The notes under the pieces are model-generated. The model ran no database searches. It was given only the letters and a program-made list of their open reading frames with translations, and was not told the DNA's origin. Source: Plumapathes pennacea (taxonomy: Eukaryota; Cnidaria; Anthozoa; Antipatharia; Myriopathidae). Taken from it: 64,000 nt of DNA. The DNA lies in the NCBI GenBank assembly GCA_964036295.1, contig OZ038464.1, positions 24,842,508-24,906,507 on the forward strand, read 5' to 3'. A program made the translations under genes and the position numbers. Below are positions 44,901 to 58,000 of this stretch, piece after piece (within the stretch, counting starts at the first letter, position 1; every line of letters begins with the position of its first letter).

Positions 44901-45989
44901 GCTGCACCGTACACGACGCTGGCCGCTATCTCAACATCGAGCACATCTGGAGATTTGAATGTCGTTTTCCCGCAGCTAAATTTTACCGAATGTGCAAGTT
45001 TTATATACCAAAATGCGGGGAATTTAACCGTCTTTCGCAATCCGTTGGTGCATCTGAGATACACGCTTGCGCAGAAGAACTAGAACCCAATGTTTGCGGC
45101 CAGCTGTCTCAAAACGCCAAAATGCCTTGTTAATTTCGTCCAACTGATCGAAAACAACCTAAAAAACCCGCAGCTAAAATGTTGTTATAAGGGCCAAAAA
45201 ATATATACTTGGAAAGCATGAAGATTACATTTTTCAAATCCGGAGGTGCATCGATGGATTTTTAAACGAGAAACGAGCGCGAGAAGAAAAAGTGCGAAAA
45301 ACGCGATGATTCTGAGTGAGCCATTGTTATGGGCGTGGCAGTAGATACGTCATAAGACCTTTTGTTAAGAGTGAGTTTCATATGACATGTGCTGCAGAGA
45401 TAAGGCTATTGAGCTGTCAACAAGATATTGTAAAATGCCGATGTGTCGATGGCAAGCTATGGCTAATGCTAATAATAAGTGGGCAAGCAAGCACAGGCAG
45501 CCCAGGCTCCGGGGGTCTGTCTGTCACACAATGATACCTTTGTTATTACGAAACATGACCGTTGGCGATTATAAAGAAATGTATGGGGATTTTGGTCGTT
45601 CGCCGAACGGCGGTCTTCGGCAACTATTAAACCTAAAAACTGGCTAAATATGTTTAGTTGCGCGTTATCTTACCTCTCTACGAACCGGTAAAAATCTCTT
45701 CTTCACCCCGAAATTTTAAGATAATCACATGATTTCTTGTGCAATTTTGGAATAAATTAGCACTCGCGCGGCGCTCGTGCAATTTTGTCGTCTTTGAAAA
45801 ATTTACGAGTGCTAACTTATTCCAAATTGCACTCGAAATCATGCGATTACCTATACAAATTATATCCGTCTAGCTTTGGAAAATTTTAAGATTTGGCTCT
45901 CTAAAATTTCATTTCCTGTCTTCTTAAGAACGAAAATCCACTTGGGATATTGGAACATCCTAAACGATGAAAACGTTCTTTTTCATGTT
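41981..45989. other. Gene-free interval
   Basis: Only a short partial duplication near 42845-42955 (GGGATGAGCCAGCTAGTGA, twice) and one weak coding relic (44798-45064) stand out. The AT-rich part 43560-44700 has no supported gene. Confidence 0.5.
44798..45064 (-). pseudogene. Unidentified coding relic
   Basis: Minus-strand frame without a proper start and with coding-like composition, containing AFWYIKLAHSVKFSCGK and EEDLSRFGRPLWS. It looks like a fragment of a larger protein that I do not recognise. It may equally be chance. Confidence 0.2.
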
Positions 45990-46183
45990 TTAAGGTATCA
46001 GGATACCCTCCGGACTTTGCCAGATTCGAAAAAAAATTTTTTTGGCTTAACGAAATTACTACATGTTTTACCTTGTGTTTCTGAAAACAAAATTTGGATA
46101 CCTATTTTTTCCCCCGATATATTCAAACGAAAGGATTTTATCTTTCTCTTTCCCACCGGAAACTACCTGTCAACAGATCGTTA

Positions 46184-46625
46184 AGCCCTGGCCAAACGAC
46201 GTGCAAGTCAATGCAAGTCGATGCAAGTTTTCAAACTTGCGCGGACTTGCGTTTCGTTTGGCCACCAACTTGCACGGACTTGCATCGACTTGCAGTGACT
46301 TGCATGGAATTTGAACATGTTCAAATTTTCATGCAAGTCGACGCAAGTTTTTCACCTAATACAGCAAAGAGCGCGTTAGCAAAGGCAAGTCTAAATCAAA
46401 AAAATCAAAAGTAAAACCCTCCTCATTAAGTTCCAGCTCAAGAGAGACTTTTTACTCGGTTTCTGACTCAGAACCGTCTAAAAAAGAAAAAGTTTTTACA
46501 AAACTTGCATGAGCTTGCATCGACTTGCGTCTCGTTTGGCCACCTTTTGCAAGTCGATGCAAATTTTTTTGTCATGTCGAACTTGCATCGACTTGCATCG
46601 ACTTGCATCCCGTTTGGCCAGGGCT
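46184..46625. mobile_element. 442-bp TTA-flanked MITE packed with ACTTGCATCG motifs
   Basis: Ends AGCCCTGGCCAAACG and inverse CGTTTGGCCAGGGCT (a two-base difference inward), flanked by TTA (46181-46183 and 46626-46628). This fits PIF/Harbinger. The interior holds well over ten copies of ACTTGCA/TGCAAGT, most followed by TCG, in both orientations within about 145 bp of each end. Confidence 0.8.
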
Positions 46626-46910
46626 TTAGTATCATCCGTAACTGCGCAGCATGCGGCTTGCGCGTCAGTCATGCAAAACAATAACGTACAAATTTTAACC
46701 GCGCGACGGGAACGTATGACTAACAGCAAATCCGCAAGAATAACAAAATGCCGCAAGAAATTTTTCCTTGTACGCCTTTCTGAACGCTTTTCTATGTTTA
46801 CGCTGAAACAAATTAAATATAGCCACGTGAGCGACGAAATGTCACAACGTGTAATTCTTGCACAATGCCGATTTATAAACCTTGAGCAGCGCGTGGACCA
46901 TGGAGCACTC

Positions 46911-48048
46911 GAGTTTGACTAATGGTCGTGGGTCGTGGGTACAAAGTCGTGGGTGTGGGTACAAAGTCGTGGGTGTGGGTATGAAGTCGTGGGTGTGGGT
47001 ATGAAGTCGTGGGTGTAGAAATAGGTCGTGGGTACCTAAAAACTGTAAAAGTATGTTAATTGATAATATTTATTTATTAATTGGCAGCCAAAATAAGTTT
47101 AAACAAAAAAAATTCGCAAAATTAATTCTGTCTGTCCGTCTTAGAAGGCTATTTCTCTGGAATTACTCCGATATATTTTAATCAATTTCAATCAACTCCC
47201 CCCCCCCCCCCGCCCCCCCTGTCAGGGACAGGTATAGTGCAGAAGCAATGTAGACCTCGCCAGTGAACAATGGGTTTTTACGGCAAATGTGGGCAGAGTT
47301 GAGATGATAATATGTGTTGCTGAAATCAGCACTATACTGAAACTGACCAGTATGCTCATCTCGCCGCATAAGTCTTCGGTCAATATGTTTAACGACAGCA
47401 GAACAGAGGCATGTTGTTGATTCATGCGATTTAAACGTCATTCTTATATAGCCAGCGCGGTTATTTTACATGTTCGGTACCAATGCAAGGCGTTTCACTG
47501 TTATGTAGATTGTAGTTTCGTTTGCAAAACACAAGCCAGAATAAAATAAACCAACCCTGTTGATTTGATTATCATTGACTGAATCATTATAATGGACATT
47601 TTTATATGCGTGAATTTGTGTGAAATGATCCACGTGCACAACCAGCCAGTAAATACACAACTAGGCCCGGTTGCTTGTGTGCGGGAGTTTCTCTTATCCG
47701 GTCCCCGGCATGTGGATGTGAGGCACAAAGTTGTGGATTTTGAGGGGGGCGGGGGGTTGATTGAAATTGATTAAAATATATCGGGGTAATTCCAGAGAAA
47801 TAGCCTTCTAAGACAGACAGACAGAATTAATTTTGCGAATTTTTTTTGTTTAAACTTATTTTGGCTGCCAATTAATAAATAAATATTATCAATTAACATA
47901 CTTTTACAGTTTTAGGTATCCACGACCTATTTCTACACCCACGACTTCATACCCACACCCACGACTTCATACCCACACCCACGACTTCATACCCACACCC
48001 ACGACTTTGTACCCACGACCCACGACCCACGACCATTATTCAAACTCT
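46911..48048. mobile_element. 1.14 kb giant foldback element with ~300-bp arms and GTCGTGGGT arrays
   Basis: The left arm 46911-47212 and right arm about 47745-48048 are near-perfect inverted repeats. The outer 130 bases of each arm are an array of about 20-22-bp units GTCGTGGGTGTGGGTATGAA. The inner part includes GGCAGCCAAAATAAGTTTAA and GGCTATTTCTCTGGAATTAC. The 530-bp centre starts with a C-run and ends with a G-run and has no recognised gene. No target duplication is certain. Confidence 0.8.
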
Positions 48049-48897
48049 GCTTTTCGCAGCTCTCTTTTTAGAACGAGTTTGTCGTTTGCTTGAACTCATT
48101 CCGAATTCCAACTGTGGCTGCAAAAGGTTAAATTGGTGTTGAGTGGTGAGTGCAACTGTTAAGCGGGGAAAATAGATGTTGCGAAACGCACGCCCGAACG
48201 AAGCGTTGATGTCCGTAGTTATACCCGTCGGTCTTTTGTGCTGCGTGTTTCAATTACCTACAAGATGCCTGGAAAGTCTATGCGACTGCGGTGTTTTGAC
48301 AGATTGCTGACAGATGAGGCGATTATGTATACAGGTTTCCGGCTCCCTGGTCAGAATCTTTAAATGTGTTTTTCTCGGTGTTTTTAAAACGCGGAAAAGT
48401 GTTACCTTCGGAAACCTGCATTTCAATGGATTTTAATCGATTGGCTTGAAACTTTGCAAATATGTGAATCAATATCAAAGCTACAAAAAGGTGTCTCCGA
48501 TTTTATTTCTTTTTTTTTTCGTTCGGAAGATATGTCCGCGTAGCTAGAAATATGATCGGCCAACTTTAAAAGTCAATAACTTTGTATATGGACAAGATAT
48601 CAAAATTCGGAGACACTTTTTTTTTCTTCATTGTGTCAACAGTAGGCTGAAACAATAAATAATCAAATCGGGTAAAATCCGAGTGACATTAGGCTTTTTT
48701 AATGAGGCAAGGTCAAAATTCACTCGGAAGCTGATAACTTTCTTTCTTTAGCAAATTCAAAAAAATTAAAGCTTTAACCTAAATCTGTGATTGTTGAGCT
48801 TTCAGAAAATATATACTTTATTATTAGTTAAATGTAACGCTAGCGCGAAAAATTGGTTTGAACGCATGTCGTTCACGAGGGTATCCTGATACCTTAA

Positions 48898-49290
48898 TGA
48901 ATTTCATTAGATCTATGTACTGAGTATTTCGCAAAATTCAGGAGCTTTGTTCAGCAAACTCTGCTTTATATGTTTTAGCAAGTTCTTAAACTTTAGACGG
49001 TCACCGCTGAATGTTAGTATTTGTGAACTGCTATGAACTTGAAAGTTTACCTATTTATGCCTCAAGAAAAAGTAAAATATGTTGTCTTCCGAAAATGATT
49101 TGACCGTTTTCCGCAAAACGGTGGATAACCTGCAATCAAGCCCTTTTCCCAGTTCACTTGATAACGCGCACTTAAAGGTTCAAGCTACTCGGCTTCTGCG
49201 CAGTCTTTCTTTGTACCACCTTGCAAAGTTAAGTTTAGCCATTTTGCCCGCAAAATTGGGAAGTAACGGGGCCTTGAAAGAGACGCGAAT
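48898..49290 (+). promoter_or_regulatory. Presumed 5' flank/UTR of the Patched-PKS gene
   Basis: About 390 bases between the TTAA element and the ATG at 49291. An in-frame stop TAA at 49264-49266 precedes the start. No clear TATA box; AT-rich. A 5' UTR intron cannot be excluded. Confidence 0.4.
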
Positions 49291-52012
49291 ATGGCGGGTA
49301 TGGCGGGTAATGCATGTACTTTACGATTGGTAGGTCAATTTCCCAATGTCTGGCATTTCTGGCCGTGTAATTCAGAGCAAAAAAGCAAAATGAAAAGAAT
49401 ATTGCCATTACTGTTGTGGTATAAGTATAATAGCACCATTTCGGTTCCTACTTTCTACAGGCTTTCTGGTAAGAAAGAAGAAAGAACAAGCAGTAAATTG
49501 GGGAAACTTGGTGGAATCTTATTATTATGCCTGCATTTTATACTCATCAAATACCAGAGAGTTCTGGAGAGCCTTGGCACAATTGTAGTTCGGCATCCAA
49601 AGAAAATAATTGTCACCATGTGCCTGATCACTGCCCTCACCTGTTTGGGATTCTCAACAAAAACATCTAAGCAATCGGAAGAGCTCCATACTTCCGAAAG
49701 TAGTCAATTTGCTAAAGATTTAAAGATGGCACGAAACTATTTTCCATCAGTTGACGCTAGGCGTCAAGAGGTTATCCTAACTCCTATGGTTAAGTCAGGG
49801 AACAACGTTCTCTCAACTGGTTGCTTAAGAGATGCACTTCTAGTACACCAGACAGTTGTTCAACTAAACAATTTTCAAGACGTGTGCATGGCAAGACAGG
49901 ATGAAAAGCATTCACGACAGCATAACTCTTGCATGATGACTAACCCCTTGGAACTGTGTGACTTTAAAGCAGAAAACTCTAAAAACTGTCTAGAAGCGAT
50001 TGCAAGAGAATGGAAAAACTCAAGCAAACTGCTTTCGGACGGACGGTCATTAAGGTTTGACGAACGTCTATTATTTGCTGGTTTAAGTATTCAGCAGAGC
50101 AGGAACGACTCCAAGACGGAAACCATCATCGCGCAAGCTGTGAAGATGACCTATTACATAAAGAACCCTCCAAAAGGAGATCCATCTAGAAACGACGTCC
50201 TGTCGTGGGAAGCGAAATTTGTCCAAAAAATGAAAGAGGTTCGGTCGAACCTGTCATGTGCATCACTGTACTTCATGTCGTCGCGCGACCGCGAAGACGT
50301 CAGTACTTTACTCCTGTCACTTGACACCACGGCACTTCTTCTTTCTTTTGCTGTTCTATTGTTTACTTCCATCATTCTTTCCATGTACACGATGGCCTCC
50401 GTGCACATTGTGGCCATTTGTCTCGGATTCTTGGCTGTTGTGTGTGTTGCCATGACCATAGTTTCAGCAACGAGCATAGGAAACCTGGTGGCTGCTAACG
50501 TCCTGGACGCATTGTGGATTGTAATCATCTTCATGTATTGTAAAGGAGCTGGTGACTCGTTGGTCCTTACTCAAGACCTGCACGACCAAAGCCAAGTGCC
50601 ATCCATTGAGCATCGAATTACAAGGTGTATGACAAAAGCTGGTCTGGCCCTTACAACATCTAGCATAATCTGTTTAGCAGCTTTTGCTACTGCTTTCCAC
50701 TCCTCCTTTCCAGTTCTAAGGGAACTATTCTTTGTGGCATTTGTAAATGTTCCTGTCTGGTACATAATCTCTTTAAGTTTATTTCTGGCATGTCTGCGTG
50801 TTGGTCTTGGAAAGTACCGAAATGATTCACGAAAAGCTTGCTTTCCCTGCTGTGTCAATCGTGCGAATCCACGCGGAGAAGACTCCCTGCCTAACACAAG
50901 CAGTGTTATGAAGATTTATGGAAACATAATTTGTAGCATCCCGGGCTCTTGCCTAGTTGTAATCCTGTTTGTAGGGCTAGTTGTTGGTAGCTCATACTTG
51001 GTACTGCGGCCTGGGTCTACATTTGACAGTCCGTTTGCCATGGTCCCTGAGGATGAAACAATCGAATTCGCGAAGATAAAGAGAGAACATTTTAAGGACG
51101 AGATACAAGTCAAGATAGTGTTGCATGGCAGTGTCGATTACAGCAACAGCAATGTTCGACGACAGCTGCAGAAGTTTGGAAAAATCTTGAGCAGTGCTTC
51201 TTATAGTGAACGCCCTGTGGTGAGCTGGATTGACACTTTTGAAGAATGGGCAAAGCGTAATGGCTTAAATTGTAGTGGAACTTTATTTCGTGGATGCTTG
51301 GTCGACTTTCAAAATTACCGTGGACACGCCTCTTTCCGTGAAGATCTACATTTCGAGAAAGGCACTCTCAATCTAGCTGCAACCTGTTTCCACTTGTACA
51401 TGATATCCTCCTCAGAATTTACCTTCAACGAGAAGTCCCTAAACTCTCTCCGAGAAGACATATCTGGTTTCAAGAACGAACAAACTATATCTGTTTTGGT
51501 TGCGTCCCGTCAACTTGAAGAAACAGATCAACTGGAAATAGTAAAGAAGGAATGCTTTAGGTTAACGATAATAGCAGGAATTACTACCTTGGCCATTTCA
51601 TTAATCTTCACAGCCAACCCTCGCCTTTCTGTAGTACTCACAGCTGGATTCGTTGTTCAGATCCTCGAGTTACTTGCTTTGCTGAATCTGTGGAATACGC
51701 CTCTAAACGATGTCAGCTTAATCTGCGTCATCTTTGGGCTTGCTATCTCTTTAAGTTTCAGTGTACAAATGAGCCAAATTCGAGCCTTATCAGTAGATGT
51801 TACTGCACGGGAGCGAACTATGGCTGCTCTGACCTCCGTTGGAATGTCAATATTATGTGGGGTCGTCCTGACAATCGAGGGATCTATAGCACTTGGGTTT
51901 ATATTTCCAAACTTGACACCGATCTTCCACTGGGTACTCCCTATTCATTTTGGGCTCAGTCTCTTTCATGCCCTTGCCTTTATACCCTCAGTCTTGCTGA
52001 TTACAAGCAAAC
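49291..52012 (+). other. Patched/RND-like membrane module of the fusion (residues 1-907)
   Basis: It is collinear with the PTCHD gene at 8572-13985: TM1 after [39 protein letters not shown]2-6, TM7 ([16 protein letters not shown]), [22 protein letters not shown], then TM8-12 ending [14 protein letters not shown]. The RND cation-relay acids are degraded: the TM4 position equivalent to GIGLDD reads CKGAGD (D422 kept, first Asp replaced by Gly421), and the TM10 position equivalent to GFAVD reads GLAIS (Ser820). In known Patched/RND proteins these acids support ion-coupled transport, so this module may bind or shuttle lipid passively or serve as anchor. Unlike the PTCHD gene it has no introns. 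Confidence 0.9.
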
Positions 52013-55000
52013 CAGCCGAAGCCTGTGCAACAGCTATGACAAATGATGTGTCACCCTTTGAACTGTCGTCTTTGATAACGCATGAATCCGCAGAGGAACA
52101 CATTCCGAACCCAAATCATTCTCACGGAGAACCTTTCCACAGGTCCAAACACACTGGTGTTGCTATTGTTGGGATAAGTTGTAGATTTTCTAACGCCGAG
52201 AGTAAAGACAAGTTTTGGGACATGCTCACTGAAGGAAAATGTGGTTTTCGACAGGACTATCCAGCTAATAGACCAGACGAGCGTAAAAGCTATAATGCCC
52301 TCTACAATCCCAAGCGTTTTACACCGGGGAAACTTTGCGCACTGGGAGGTGCCTATCTCAACAACATTCGTGGTTTTGATGCCGACTTCTTCAACATCTC
52401 TCATCAAGAGGCTAGAAAGATGGATCCTCAACAACGAGTTCTCCTTCAAACTGTTTATGAAGCTATTGAAGACGCAGGACTACGTTTGGAAGATCTCCAG
52501 AAAGGCAGTACTGGTGTTTTTGTTGGAGCCATGAATTTGGATTATGCAAGTCGTGCGCTGCAGCCGGAAAACCTCCCCAATGTTGACCAGTTTTTGTCCA
52601 CTGGTATAACAGCTTCAATTTTGGCAAACCGGATATCATATTGTCTTAACTTCACAGGTCCCAGCCTGACAGTAGACACTGCATGTTCGTCTTCTCTTGT
52701 TGCACTTAAGATTGCCTGCGAGTGCCTCCATAGTGGAGAGTGTGATGTTGCAATTGTCTGTGCACCAAATATAATCTTAGATGCAGCAGTGCAGGTTACT
52801 TTCAGTATCGGCGGATTACTAGCACCAGATGGACGCTGCAAGTCCTTTGATGCATCTGGAGACGGCTACGGAAGAGGAGAGGGATTTGCAGCTGTAATCC
52901 TGAAGCCCAAAGATACTGCAGTCGTAGATAAGGATGACACGTACTGTGAGATCATAGCTTGTGGTATGAACAATGATGGTCAAAGTGCAGTGCCTATCAC
53001 GGCTCCCAGTGCGCAAACCCAGGCGAAGCTTTCTCAAAGAGTCCTGGAGGAATCTGGCGTGGATTCTGAAGATGTTGAGTATCTAGAAGCTCATGGTACT
53101 GGAACTGCCATTGGGGATGTGGTTGAAATGAATTCTACTGCCGAGACATACTGCAGCAAAGTAACCGACAAAGGTCGATACCTTCGTGTCGGCTCAGTAA
53201 AGTCAAATCTAAACCACACAGAGTCAGCATCCGGCCTGGCTGGTCTCATCAAGGTGGCGTTGATGCTCAAGACGAAAACCTTCGTTCCAACAGTTAACAT
53301 CAACATCCTTAACCCCAAGTTAAAGTTAAATGAGAAAGGAATAAAAGTGCAAGTTGTCTGTGAACCTTGGACAAAGGAAGACGGAAGACCTCGTATGGCA
53401 GCCATAAATTCGTTTGGATATGGTGGAACAAATGTACACGCCATACTACAGGACTGTCCAAGCGTCCGAAGCGTTCCCCAGAAGAAACATGCCCGAGAAA
53501 ATTGTGTCCTCGCCCTATCTGCACGTTCAAAACCTGCACTTCATGATTTGGCAAAACAACATGCTCAGTGGCTCAAAGAAAACCCCGAATATGAAGAAGT
53601 TAAAGGTGACATTTGCTGGTCCCTTAACGAGAGGCGCAGTCAGCATAAACATCGGTTAACAGTGGTGTTCGACTCCCTGCAAAACGCAGCGCAGATGTTG
53701 GAATTGTTTGGGGACAACAAGCCAGGATGGGAAGCGCACATATCCCTGGGTGAAGCCATCAGCCATCCTTCTAGAGTAGCTTATGTTTTTGGTGGCCAAG
53801 GAGCAAACTGGAGTGGCATGGGAAGGCAACTTATGAAATGTGAGCCCCTCTTCAAGGAGATTATCAGCTCCATTACAAGTATTATCAAATGTCTGGGCGA
53901 AACGTGGTCACTAGAAGATGAACTGCTCTCCCACGAAAGCAGTGAAAATCTCATGGGAAACCTGATTGGTCAGCCTGCGACCTTCGCCGTGCAGTATGCC
54001 ACAGCAAAATTGCTAGAAAGCTGGGGAGTTTCACCTGCAGCTGTAGTTGGTCACAGCTTGGGCGAGCTTACAGCAAGTTGTGTGGCTGGTGCGCTAACTC
54101 TTGAAGAGGCCCTAAAGATTGTCTTGGTACGCTCGAAATGCCACGAGCGGTGTACACGTGGAGGCTCCATGGCAGCCCTTGGAATGTCTGAAGAGGATGC
54201 ATGCCAACTAATACGTCAACTCAATTTACAAAACAGTATCGGTGTTGCTGCAATAAACGACAGGAAAAGCGTCACACTCTCGGGTGACACCGAAGCAATC
54301 GAATGCTTCCACACTCACCTCCAACTGAATGGAATACAAGTCTTCTGGAAGGTTCTTTCGACTCCAAGAGCTTTTCATAGCTCTCACTTAGAAGCCGTCA
54401 AAAAGAATTTCCATGCTCAAATGAAGTCTCTTCACCTCACTCCCCAAGCAACGAAGATCCCTTTGTATTCCACAGTCACTGGTGATCTTATCTCTGGGAA
54501 ATCAATGAATGCAAACCACTGGTGGGGCAATTTTCGCAGGCCTGTCCAGTTTTGTGAAGCCGTAAAGAATGTCTTAAAAGATGGATACAGGATCACACTT
54601 GAGATTAGTGCCCAGCCCACACTTGGCTATTACGTCGAAAAGATAGCTAAGCAAGAGCAATATTCATCTCAGCCCAACGGCGCCATATCCCTCGCAACAC
54701 ATCCTCGCAAGTCTGTTAAGGACCAGCATAAGGTATTTCTTCACAACACTGTTGGTCGCCTGTACACCATGGGGTACTCTGTAAATTGGGACCGTGTGCA
54801 AGGGGAGGGAAATAACCAGTTTGTTCGCTCACCAACATACCCTTGGCAGGAGAAAGACTACTGGTACAAAGAAGAGTCGACAGACCAAAAGACAGCAGTC
54901 CAACGTCAACGTCACGCGTTTCTTGCCAATGTGAAGCTAACTCCAAGTTTCTCTGGCCTGCAATCGTGGGAGGTGGAGATCGACCTGTATCGATTCCCTA

Positions 55001-58000
55001 CGTTGAAAGATCATGCACTGATCCAGGGTGGTCCTGTGCTTCCAGGATCTGCCTGCGTGGAAATGGCTATTGCTATGGCAGTAGAAAAATTCTGTTGTGA
55101 CGAAGTTGAGGTTAAGAACGTCCAGTTCACCAACATTCTTACCCTACCCGAGAACCAGGTTCGGTTGCTGAGACTTCAGCTCCAAGATGGCAAACAGGCG
55201 TGCACGGCTGATTTCCAGGTGAAGAGCATTCCAAGTGGTGGTGGTCCAGAAATACTTCTTGCGAAGGGTGAGATAACCGCTGCCGTTGGTGAAGGGAAAT
55301 TGCGAAGGCAACAACGGAATGCTAGAAGCGGTCAAGAAAAGTTGGGGGGCGCTTCCGCCAACACCGATGTGGCCCACTTCAGTGAGATTACTGCACGAAT
55401 GAAGCCAGTGGCACTACAAGAATTCAGACACCTGACTGAAAAGTATGGCTTCAACTTTGGTCCTTCCTTCTCCTTGATAAAGATGATTTGGAGGGGTGAT
55501 GCAGAAGCGTTCTGCGTAATTGAAATCGACGGTAAGGAGATCGCTTGTGAAATGGACAAATACGTTCTTCACCCTGCCTTTTTGGACGCTTGCTTTCAGA
55601 CTTCAGCAGCCGTCGAAGAAGATGATGACGAAAACGGCACCAAGCCAACCACTTTTCCAGTTGAAGTAAAGAGACTGTTGCTTGTGGACCGAAAGATCCC
55701 CCTGCAAACATTTTGTCACGTCTCGAAACATTCACAAGGGAACAAGGTAACCTACAACATAAACCTAATGGATGCCCAAGGGAAATTGATTCTCAAAATA
55801 GATGGATTTCAATCAACAGAGATAAGCAGCCTAATTAGGTCTCAGAAGTTGGATAACATAGCGTATGAGATGAAGTGGGTAGAGTCCGTGGTCGAAATCT
55901 CTCCAGCCGAAGGCAGTGCAGAACAAGAAGTGGTCATTGTCTTCAAGGACTCCCAGGGAATCGGAGAATCTTTCGCTGAGATGCTCAAGATGAGAGGCGC
56001 TCACGTCATGAGTGTAAACGTTCCAATAACTGCAACGACCTTGACAAGTGCAATTGGTTCTGTAATATCCTCTGTGCCTACACCTCACAGTAAAGTCCAA
56101 CTGATCAGCTTCCTTCCTGTGGATGCATTTCTTTGCCCAGCATCATTTGAGGCAGCAGACCACTCCCAGATCCTCGCTTTTGCCGGAAGTGTCCAAATTT
56201 TGCAGGCAATCTCTAAAGGCAACTTGAGCAATCCTCATGTGGTCTTCGTAACAAGAAACTCCCATGCGATCTCTTCGAACGACTATGCACACTTTCCATG
56301 GGCTACCTCTATTCTCGGGCTGCGTAGAACAGCTTCACTCGAGATGTCAAGCATCAGATGTACAGCGGTTGACCTCAGCAATGATACCACTGACCTTGCT
56401 CTACTAGCAAGAGAGATTCAAGCGACAACGCTAGAGGACGAGATTGCATACCGAAATGGAAAACGTTTTGTCAATCGCATTGTCAGGCTCGATTCTTCCG
56501 CGAATCCTGCTCCAGCACCACAAGTAAACAGTACCGATTTGCCTCTTTGTGTGGTTCAACATCCGAAAACACAGGAAATTTGTTTTAAGAGGGACACATG
56601 GCCACGTCTTGCTGACAGTAAGATTCAAGTGGACGTCTTTTTCTCCTGGATTGCTAATAAAACCAAAGGCGCCGTCGTCGGCAATGGCACTCAATTTGTT
56701 GGCTTCAGCGGCCAAGTTCGTAAAATTGCTTCAGAAGATGGAGGCATTTGTGTTGGAGACAAAGTATGTGGCATGGTAAACACATTGGAAATTGCAAACC
56801 AAATTCAAGTAAATGCAGATCAAGTCATTCTCAAACCTAAACAGATGAGTGATGAGCAAGCAGCAAGTCTCCCTGTTGCTTTGTCAGTTGCGTTGTACAT
56901 GGTACAGAGAGCTGTGAACGAAAAGCAACACATGCGCCTTCTCATACAAGAGACAAATAGCGGTCTTGGATTAGTTGCAGCCCTTGTAGCCAAAGCCTTG
57001 GATCACAAAGTGGTACGTGCATATGAAGAAGAAACATCTTTCTCACGTGAAAGCACACCAGTATGTGGTACAATGTCAACATCGGCTGAGCAAGTTTCTG
57101 ATGTTGATGCTGCCATATTTTTCTGCAAGCCCAAAGCCAAAATCATAGAGAAGGGGTGTCATTCTCTTAAGAAAGGAGCAAAGTTGGTCGTCCTGTGTGA
57201 AGATATCAGCGATACTATCGCTATTCCCAGTGGTAGCAGCATCACCTATGAAAGAAGCAGTTTTAAGGAGATTCTCCAGAGACCTGGAGCGTTCCCAGAA
57301 TTGTGGGCCACCGTCGAACAGCTGATGGAATCTGTTGGTTGGATGGCAGAAGTTCTACAAATTCCCCAAAACAGATTGAGTGTCCTAGAGGCAGTGCGTG
57401 ATGCTAACGAGAAAGGCCAACAGTTCTTGTTCTTGGATGACAACTCGTCTGGCCCATGCTTTACATCGCTTTCGTTCAGTCCAAAGGATGACTTGGTAGA
57501 TGCCTCCCTGACAGTCTTGCCACCTGGCCTAGATCAACGTGGACTGAAACCTGACCGTACTTACATGATTGTTGGTGGCATGCGTGGTTTTGGCTTTGAA
57601 GTTGCAAGATGGATGGCTGAATCTGGCGCAAAGACCATCGTTCTTGTGGCTCGTTCCAAACCGTCAGAGTCGAAACTTCTGGAAGTATCTCAGCTGGAGC
57701 AAGTGACTGGGGCCAACATAATCATGCATCAGGCAGATGTCTCAAGTGCTGAGTTCATGTTTACCTTGGCACAAAGACTGGAAACGCTTCCCAGTGTGGC
57801 AGGGATCGTACACACAGCAATGGTGCTGAAAGATGAGCTGATACAAGACTTGAGCATTACCAATTTCCAAGTGGTTGCAGCACCCAAAATCAAAGGTGGG
57901 GAGAATTTAGATTTTTTTTATTTTTTAGATGCTGGGTTTACTCCGTATAGTTGCTATAAGCTATAACTGCAGACTGAAAAAGCTTTTGCATACAACGAAT

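Larger units (their letters stand above)
45994..48893. mobile_element. 2.9 kb TTAA-flanked composite element (piggyBac/Kolobok-type ends)
   Basis: Ends GGTATCAGGATACCCTC and its exact inverse GAGGGTATCCTGATACC, each flanked by TTAA (45990-45993 and 48894-48897), the target site of piggyBac and Kolobok elements. The GG start fits Kolobok better. No transposase frame is seen. Two other elements (46184-46625 and 46911-48048) sit inside it. The terminal 14 bases are themselves palindromic (GGTATC-AG-GATACC). Confidence 0.75.

Noticed and set aside
49079-49333. 84-codon frame overlapping the Patched-PKS start
   Set aside because: A different frame with no similarity; at most an upstream ORF.
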